Below, in pieces: positions 5,706 through 10,604 of a stretch of 10,604 nt of DNA. Location of the stretch: positions 1 to 10,604 of the forward strand of contig JAUSNQ010000198.1 of the NCBI GenBank assembly GCA_030655595.1, given 5' to 3'. The number at the start of each line of letters is the position of its first letter. Within the stretch, counting starts at the first letter, position 1. The notes below the pieces were generated by a model that did no database searches, was not told the DNA's origin, and was given only the letters and a program-made list of their open reading frames with translations. The DNA comes from Paludibacter sp. (GTDB lineage Bacteria; Bacteroidota; Bacteroidia; Bacteroidales; Paludibacteraceae). The position numbers were made by a program, and so were the translations under genes.

Positions 5706-7523
5706 ATGACAAAACAATACCAATTAACCGATTTTCTTCCCACCACCAAAAAGGAGCTTGACTTGCGAGGTTGGAATGAGTTAGATGTAATCCTGTTCTC
5801 AGGAGATGCATACATTGATCATCCTGCTTTTGGTGCAGCGGTGATTGGTCGGCTGATTGAAGCTCAAGGGCTAAAGGTTGCTATCGTGCCTCAACCCAAC
5901 TGGCAAGACGACCTGCGCGACTTTAAAAAATTAGGTAAACCACGTTTGTTCTTCGGGGTTACAGCAGGCAATATGGATTCAATGGTGAATCATTATACAG
6001 CCAATAAACGTTTGCGTTCCGATGATGCCTATTCACCCAATGGAAAACCGCATTTTCGTCCTGATTATGCGACTATTACCTATTGCAATATTCTTAAAAA
6101 ACTATTTCCGGAAGTACCCATCCTGATTGGCGGCATAGAAGCTTCTTTGCGCCGATTTACGCATTACGATTACTGGTCGGATCAACTTATGCCAGGCATT
6201 CTTACTGATGCTAAAGCAGATATGTTGGTATATGGGATGGGAGAGAAGCCCTTGCTTGCTATTTTGAATGAACTTAATGCGGGCAAATCTTTCAAAGAGC
6301 TGCGTGATATTCCGCAGACTGCTTACCTATCAAAGGAGGTAGATGATCATCCTCATTGGAAAACCACCAGCCTGGTTGATCATGAAACATGTCTGAAAGA
6401 TAAAAAAGCATATAGCTCCAATTTCAAACATATCGAAGTCGAGTCGAATCGGTATGATGCCGACAGGTTGATACAAAAAACTGCAAATCGTTATATTGTG
6501 GTGAATCCGCCTTTCCAACCGCTTACACAAGGAGAATTAGATGCTTCTTTTGATCTGCCTTATACACGGGTTCCGCACCCCAAGTACAAAGAAAAAACCA
6601 TTCCAGCTTTCGAAATGATAAAATTCTCTGTGAACTTACACAGGGGGTGTTTCGGTGGGTGTGCATTCTGTACAATTTCTGCACATCAAGGTAAATTTAT
6701 TGTCTCCAGATCCAAAGAATCAATTTTAAATGAAGTCAAGCAGATTACACAAATGTCTGATTTTAAAGGCTATTTAAGCGATTTGGGCGGACCGTCAGCC
6801 AATATGTACGAAATGCATGGTATTGACATGGAAATTTGTAAGCAATGTAAGAAGCCCTCTTGCATTCATCCAAAAGTCTGCTTTAACCTCAATACCGATC
6901 ATACACCATTGCTGGATGTCTACCGTGCAGTTGATCAATTGCCCGGTATCAAGAAATCATTCGTGGGTAGCGGTATTCGGTACGACATCCTGCTCACCGA
7001 CACCAAGGATCAAAAAACAAATGCAAGTCATGCTGAATACACCCGTGAACTAATCACAAAACATGTTTCAGGTCGATTAAAAATTGCTCCTGAACACACA
7101 TCTGAACGAGTTTTAAATCTGATGCGCAAACCCGGCTTTCAGTATTTTCAGCAGTTTAAGGAGCAATTCGACAAAATTAATCAGGAAAAAGGGTTGAACC
7201 AACAACTGATACCCTATTTTATTTCGAGTCACCCGGCATGTGGATCCGAAGACATGGCAGACCTTGCCATCAAGACAAAAAAAATGAATTTCAAACTGGA
7301 ACAGGTGCAGGATTTTACACCTACGCCCATGACACTTGCAACAGAGATTTATTATTCCGGCTACCATCCCTATACCCTTGAAAAAATATATACTCCAAAA
7401 ACCAAAGAAGAAAAACTCGATCAAAGGAAGTTCTTTTTTTGGTATAAACCTGAATATAAAAAAGATATATATAAAACCCTGCAGAAGATTAACCGGCCTG
7501 ATTTGATTAGGCAATTGTTATGA
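5706..7523 (+). CDS. ygiQ: YgiQ-family radical SAM protein
   Basis: The 605-residue protein has the full YgiQ (UPF0313) layout: an N-terminal B12-binding-like domain (DVILFSGDAYIDHPAFG, then PQPNWQDDLRDFKKLGKPRLFFG and IGGIEASLRR), then a radical SAM domain with the 4Fe-4S/SAM motif C315-x3-C319-x2-C322 in HRGCFGGCAFC followed by HQGKFIVSRS. A second cysteine group lies at C378, C381, C386 and C392, possibly an extra metal site. The C-terminal part ends at DLIRQLL. The biochemical reaction of the family is not known to me. I place the start at the ATG at 5706, where MTKQYQLTDFLPTT matches the family's 'TDYLPTT' start. In-frame ATGs at 5685 and 5694 lie inside repeat element B and would add seven or four unrelated residues. 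It follows gmk by 146 bp filled by element B, and element C begins 6 bp after its stop. Confidence 0.93.
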   Translation: MTKQYQLTDFLPTTKKELDLRGWNELDVILFSGDAYIDHPAFGAAVIGRLIEAQGLKVAIVPQPNWQDDLRDFKKLGKPRLFFGVTAGNMDSMVNHYTANKRLRSDDAYSPNGKPHFRPDYATITYCNILKKLFPEVPILIGGIEASLRRFTHYDYWSDQLMPGILTDAKADMLVYGMGEKPLLAILNELNAGKSFKELRDIPQTAYLSKEVDDHPHWKTTSLVDHETCLKDKKAYSSNFKHIEVESNRYDADRLIQKTANRYIVVNPPFQPLTQGELDASFDLPYTRVPHPKYKEKTIPAFEMIKFSVNLHRGCFGGCAFCTISAHQGKFIVSRSKESILNEVKQITQMSDFKGYLSDLGGPSANMYEMHGIDMEICKQCKKPSCIHPKVCFNLNTDHTPLLDVYRAVDQLPGIKKSFVGSGIRYDILLTDTKDQKTNASHAEYTRELITKHVSGRLKIAPEHTSERVLNLMRKPGFQYFQQFKEQFDKINQEKGLNQQLIPYFISSHPACGSEDMADLAIKTKKMNFKLEQVQDFTPTPMTLATEIYYSGYHPYTLEKIYTPKTKEEKLDQRKFFFWYKPEYKKDIYKTLQKINRPDLIRQLL

Positions 7524-7529
7524 TTTTTT

Positions 7530-7768
7530 ACCACAAAAGGCACAAAAGATTTTTAAAAGGGTCACAAAAGAAGTCAAAAACAATAATCTTTGTCCGATAA
7601 ACTTTATCAAATTCAGCGTAGTGATAAATCTTAATATTAAGTGTTATCATAGTTAATATATTTAATTTTCTGGCAAGATTAAGTTGCAGTATTATATCAT
7701 TTTGTGTGCAATATAATTAATTTGAAACTTTTGTGATCCTTTTAAAAATCTTTTGTGCCTTTTGTGGT
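7530..7768. repeat. MITE-like repeat element, copy C (same ends, different core)
   Basis: This 239-bp non-coding element has 41-bp inverted arms at 7530-7570 and 7728-7768 with one mismatch by eye. The outer 19 bp (ACCACAAAAGGCACAAAAG) equal the ends of elements A and B. A third box of the same type, TCACAAAAG, lies 12 nt further in, the spacing seen in the right arm of A. The 157-bp core (7571-7727) is AT-rich, lacks the heptamer array and has no visible similarity to the A/B core; it holds the palindrome CTTAATATTAAG (7630-7641) inside a wider dyad. The arms could form a very long stem in RNA or DNA. The element fills most of the 325-bp ygiQ-ddh gap and may act as a terminator for ygiQ. No gene is seen in it. 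Confidence 0.85.
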
Positions 7769-7798
7769 TTATATTATTCTCCCAAAAACATATTTTAT

Positions 7799-7806
7799 TA
7801 CCTTTG
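7799..7806 (+). promoter_or_regulatory. Predicted -7 box of the ddh promoter
   Basis: TACCTTTG at 7799-7806 matches TAnnTTTG exactly and lies 42 bp ahead of the ddh ATG, just outside element C. The leader is A-rich with repeated CAATAAAA (7820-7835). No good -33 element is visible at the expected place. Confidence 0.5.
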
Positions 7807-7848
7807 TCGCAATAAAAAACAATAAAACAATAAAACAAAAAACTATTC

Positions 7849-8751
7849 ATGAAAAAAATTCGTGCAGCCATCGTTGGATATGGCAATATTGGAAAATCGG
7901 TATTAGAAGCTTTACAATCAGCACCCGATTTTGAAGTAGCAGGTGTTGTTCGTCGTGCCTCCTCCATCGGTCATTCTCCACTTGAACTCACAGGTATAAG
8001 TATTGTTGACGACATCAAAAAACTTGATAAAGTTGATGTTGCTATTTTATGTTCTCCAACCCGCAGCGTACCCGCACAGGCAAAAGAAATACTGGCCTTG
8101 GGTATCCATACGGTTGACAGTTACGATATTCATACTACGATTTGGGAACTTCGTCAGGAACTGGCACCAGTTGCAAAAGCCAATAAGGCTGTTGCCATCA
8201 TCTCCGCAGGTTGGGATCCGGGAAGCGATTCTGTTGTTCGTGCTTTGCTCGAAGCCATCGCTCCAAAGGGCATTACCTACACCAATTTCGGTCCGGGTAT
8301 GAGTATGGGGCATACCGTTGCCGTAAAAGCTATCCCAGGAGTTAAAAAAGCTTTATCAATGACCATTCCTCTGGGAACCAGCATACATCGTCGCATGGTT
8401 TACATCGAAGTGGAAGATGGTTACAAATTCGAAGCAGTAGCGCAAAACATCAAAAACGATGCGTATTTTGTAAAAGATGAAACACATGTGATGCAGGTTG
8501 ATGATGTAGATAACCTGATTGATATGGGACATGGCGTGAATATGGTACGCAAAGGTGTGTCAGGAACTACGTACAACCAATTGTTCGAATTCAATATGAA
8601 AATCAACAATCCAGCTTTGACTGCTCAAATACTGGTAGCTTGTGCCCGTGCAACAATGAAAACGAATCCGGGAGCTTATACCATGATTGAAATCCCGATG
8701 ATTGATTTGTTGTATGGAGAAAAGGAGGATTTGATAAGGAGGTTGGTGTAG
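7849..8751 (+). CDS. ddh: meso-Diaminopimelate D-dehydrogenase
   Basis: The 300-residue NADPH-dependent enzyme reductively aminates L-2-amino-6-oxopimelate (tetrahydrodipicolinate) to meso-diaminopimelate in one step, bypassing the longer succinylase or aminotransferase routes; the product feeds peptidoglycan and lysine synthesis. The N-terminal Rossmann motif is VGYGNIGKS (9-17). Family motifs follow: [44 protein letters not shown], and [25 protein letters not shown] in the substrate/dimer domain. Length is standard. The start is clear: the ATG is followed directly by the first beta strand ([11 protein letters not shown]), and a TAnnTTTG box sits upstream. A strong hairpin terminator follows the stop, so it is probably transcribed alone. 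Confidence 0.95.
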   Translation: MKKIRAAIVGYGNIGKSVLEALQSAPDFEVAGVVRRASSIGHSPLELTGISIVDDIKKLDKVDVAILCSPTRSVPAQAKEILALGIHTVDSYDIHTTIWELRQELAPVAKANKAVAIISAGWDPGSDSVVRALLEAIAPKGITYTNFGPGMSMGHTVAVKAIPGVKKALSMTIPLGTSIHRRMVYIEVEDGYKFEAVAQNIKNDAYFVKDETHVMQVDDVDNLIDMGHGVNMVRKGVSGTTYNQLFEFNMKINNPALTAQILVACARATMKTNPGAYTMIEIPMIDLLYGEKEDLIRRLV

Positions 8752-8787
8752 GAAATATAATAGAAACAAATTATGTTCGTTTAGTAT

Positions 8788-8825
8788 AGCAGTATCGGTA
8801 TCAATTATCGATACTGCTTGTTTTA
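8788..8825 (+). terminator. Hairpin terminator behind ddh
   Basis: AGCAGTATCG (8788-8797) pairs perfectly with CGATACTGCT (8809-8818) around an 11-nt loop, followed by TGTTTT (8819-8824). It lies 36 bp behind the ddh stop and 18 bp before the methyltransferase ATG, where a rho-independent terminator is expected. Being so close to the next start it could also shape the methyltransferase leader if transcription comes through. Confidence 0.75.
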
Positions 8826-8842
8826 AAAAAAATCCATCAGTA

Positions 8843-9667
8843 ATGACAAATAAAGAACGCATTAAAGCAGTATATAAAATACTCAGAAAAATTATTCAAT
8901 ATCCTGAATCAATTTTTCTTGTGCTGAAAGATGAAACCGAGTATAAAAAAGGTCTGTTGAAAAGATACCTAAGAACTCAGTTTCCTACTACAGATATTAC
9001 CCAATTTTTTGTTAATAAAAAAGCAATTGTCGAAAGTTATACCTTTTTAGATGGATCATCGCTAATTACAGATTTAGCTCTATTAAGATCATTAGCAAAA
9101 TCATTTGATGAATGTGACTATCTCGAAATAGGAACATGGCGGGGAGAAAGCATTGTCAACGTAGCTGCCAATGCAAAACAATGCGTTTCGATAAGTCTCT
9201 CTCCAGAAGATATTATTGCCAGAGGTATTGATGAAAAATATGCCAAATTACAAGGATTATTGATAAACGATCAAAAAAACATCAAAATAATTCATGCAGA
9301 TTCAAGACAGTTTGATTTTGCTTCACTGCAACAAAAGTTTGATTTAATTTTTATTGATGGTGATCATTCCTATGAGGGTGTAAAATCAGATACGCAGCAG
9401 GTTTATAAATTATTAAAGGATGATAATTCAATGATTGTGTGGCATGACTATGGATATAACCCCGAAATACCACGTTATTCGGTAATTGCAGCCATTCTGG
9501 ATGGCTTGCCAATTGAAGCACATGGTAATCTGTATCATGTTTCTAATACGCTCTGTGCTATTTATACTAAAAAGAATTTAAAATCCTTGATTCAAGAGTC
9601 ACCAGTGACACCTGATAAAACTTTCAGTGTCAATATTGAAGTGTCATCGCTAGACATTCCAAGCTGA
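8843..9667 (+). CDS. Class I SAM-dependent methyltransferase (Methyltransf_24-like)
   Basis: The 274-residue protein has a Rossmann methyltransferase core after a basic helical N-terminus. Visible motifs are YLEIGTWRGESIVNVA (93-108, motif I, SAM glycine loop), IIHADSRQF (149-157, acidic loop), FDLIFIDGDHSYEGVKSD (166-183) and IVWHDYGYNP (198-207). This pattern matches the class-24 methyltransferases often found in polysaccharide and glycolipid loci; the substrate cannot be deduced. The gene is more AT-rich by eye than ddh and the genes before it, and converges on a flippase gene, overlapping its 3' end by 18 bp. Both points suggest it belongs to a surface-glycan locus continuing to the right. 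No clear promoter box was found: the nearest candidate, TATGTTCG at 8772-8779, has one mismatch and lies upstream of the hairpin. Confidence 0.85.
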   Translation: MTNKERIKAVYKILRKIIQYPESIFLVLKDETEYKKGLLKRYLRTQFPTTDITQFFVNKKAIVESYTFLDGSSLITDLALLRSLAKSFDECDYLEIGTWRGESIVNVAANAKQCVSISLSPEDIIARGIDEKYAKLQGLLINDQKNIKIIHADSRQFDFASLQQKFDLIFIDGDHSYEGVKSDTQQVYKLLKDDNSMIVWHDYGYNPEIPRYSVIAAILDGLPIEAHGNLYHVSNTLCAIYTKKNLKSLIQESPVTPDKTFSVNIEVSSLDIPS

Positions 9668-10604
9668 TTCTTTAACAGCTTTTTTGAAATAATAACTTGA
9701 AGCTATCCAAAAAATTATTCCGGAAGAAATCGAGGCATAGGCAGCACCCATAATGCCAAAATTATAGATTGCAATTGGATAAACAATCAAATTGCCAATT
9801 AACACATAGAATACGGTGAAGGCATTGTATTTGATTTTTCCCAATCCAAAAATTGCTCCGCTTTGTAATTGATTCAGGTTACGAATACTCCATCCAATCG
9901 ATAAAAAAATCAAATATCTATATGAGTTATCGAATTTTTTACCATAGAAAAATTCAATTACTAGAGGCATAAATATCAGAAACAAAATTAAAGATCCAAA
10001 AACGACGATATAAAGCAGCATGTTATATTTATTGAAAATTTTCAAGAACTCTTCTTTCTTTTGAGTAAATGAAGAAAAATATGGAATTGTAATCTGTTGG
10101 ACAGTAGCAGGAAAAATTCTTAATGCTATAGTAAGTGTCAGTGCAAAACTATAAAATCCGATTTCTTGCATATCATCAATTAAAAATGATAATAAGATTA
10201 TATCAACTAATGCGGACGATTCTGCAATAACACCTGCCATAAGATTTGCTCTGGCATATTCCCAATGTTCTTTTAATTTCCGTCTAATATCAATTATCTT
10301 AGAAAATTTTACAGTTTTCTTAATAAAAACAAATACGACTACTAACATCATTATAAAACTTAAATTATATGCAATATAATATCCTTTTATACCCAAAAAG
10401 TATGCAAAGGCTATTACTCCGACTATAGACAATAATTTATTGTATACTGTTAGTGATGATAGTAGTTTAATTTCCTTTTGAGACTGAAAATACGCAATGT
10501 ATAACATGAATAATGAATTGCTTATTAAAGGAAATAAGCCTAATGGAATCAACCATTTTATTATTGTGTCGGTTGAAAAAAAATGGAATGAATTTAAAAG
10601 AAGA
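9650..10604 (-). CDS. Wzx-like polysaccharide flippase (oligosaccharide translocase), C-terminal part
   Basis: The minus-strand frame ends with the TAG at 9650-9652 and is open through the right edge, giving about 317 visible residues with the N-terminus outside the window. A TTG at 10550-10552 is not a real start, because coding continues in frame upstream of it (reading DTIIKWLIPLGLF across that point). The protein is strongly hydrophobic: roughly ten membrane segments can be seen, among them WLIPLGLFPLISNSLFMLYI, LLSIVGVIAFAYFLGI, IMMLVVVFVFI, LVDIILLSFLI and IVVFGSLILFLIFMPLVI. The pattern, with internal 'IGFYSFALTLTIALRIFPATV' and a C-terminal 'FGIMGAAYASISSGIIFWIASSYYF', fits the MOP-superfamily Polysacc_synt/Wzx flippases, which move lipid-linked glycan units across the inner membrane. 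The stretch is among the most AT-rich in the window, as is usual for O-antigen or capsule loci. Confidence 0.85.
   Translation of the reverse strand, partial: LLLNSFHFFSTDTIIKWLIPLGLFPLISNSLFMLYIAYFQSQKEIKLLSSLTVYNKLLSIVGVIAFAYFLGIKGYYIAYNLSFIMMLVVVFVFIKKTVKFSKIIDIRRKLKEHWEYARANLMAGVIAESSALVDIILLSFLIDDMQEIGFYSFALTLTIALRIFPATVQQITIPYFSSFTQKKEEFLKIFNKYNMLLYIVVFGSLILFLIFMPLVIEFFYGKKFDNSYRYLIFLSIGWSIRNLNQLQSGAIFGLGKIKYNAFTVFYVLIGNLIVYPIAIYNFGIMGAAYASISSGIIFWIASSYYFKKAVKESAWNV

Noticed and set aside
7113..7514. Minus-strand 133-codon frame
   Set aside because: Antisense to the 3' end of ygiQ, which is a full-length conserved protein; the frame is a shadow rich in F, I and L.
7692..7967. Minus-strand 91-codon frame with a NHKRHKRF-like tail
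   Set aside because: It is antisense to the start of ddh and its tail is only the translation of the right arm of element C.
8560..8862. Minus-strand 100-codon frame over the ddh end and terminator
   Set aside because: It is antisense to ddh, contains the terminator hairpin in its sequence, and resembles no protein I know.
10550..10552. TTG as start of the flippase gene
   Set aside because: The frame remains open and membrane-protein-like upstream to the window edge, so the gene is cut by the window.

Overview
The window reads as chromosome from a member of the Bacteroidetes, most likely the order Bacteroidales. The protein families and their wording support this: YicC, TrpB2, YgiQ, DAP dehydrogenase and an S1 sulfatase with the YSAQAV...SRAGLLTG motif. 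So do several start regions with the Bacteroidetes -7 promoter box TAnnTTTG, the lack of strong Shine-Dalgarno sites, and the AT-rich intergenic DNA. No tRNA, CRISPR array, phage gene or transposase gene is visible.

Layout: positions 1-1152 (minus strand) hold yicC followed by the N-terminus of a YihY/BrkB-type membrane protein, probably one operon. A divergent promoter region (1153-1355) separates yicC from a stand-alone trpB2-type gene (1356-2723, plus). This gene converges on a secreted sulfatase (2813-4225, minus) with a strong 12-bp hairpin between them. Upstream of the sulfatase, on the plus strand, is the RNase P RNA gene rnpB (about 4390-4745). Then come three plus-strand housekeeping-type genes: gmk (guanylate kinase), a YgiQ-family radical SAM gene and ddh (meso-diaminopimelate dehydrogenase). 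A hairpin terminator follows ddh. After it the DNA becomes visibly more AT-rich and carries a class I methyltransferase gene that converges on, and overlaps by 18 bp, a Wzx-like polysaccharide flippase gene running off the right edge. This looks like the edge of a surface-glycan locus.

The most unusual content is a set of three short non-coding elements between rnpB, gmk, ygiQ and ddh. Elements A (4755-4930) and B (5531-5699) are about 94% identical over their 107-bp core and lie in opposite orientations on either side of gmk. They differ in length by exactly one 7-bp unit of an internal heptamer array. Element C (7530-7768) has the same ends (ACCACAAAAGGCACAAAAG and its inverse) around an unrelated core, with near-perfect 41-bp inverted arms. 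Element B supplies the last codons and the stop of gmk and puts spurious in-frame ATGs ahead of ygiQ. Each element lies directly behind the 3' end of a plus-strand gene. They resemble non-autonomous, MITE-like repeats, but their mobilising enzyme, if any, is not in the window.

Functionally the window is mostly housekeeping: tRNA processing (rnpB), RNA turnover (yicC), nucleotide metabolism (gmk), lysine/peptidoglycan precursor synthesis (ddh) and tryptophan synthase-type chemistry (trpB2). The sulfatase and the glycan genes at the right edge are accessory.
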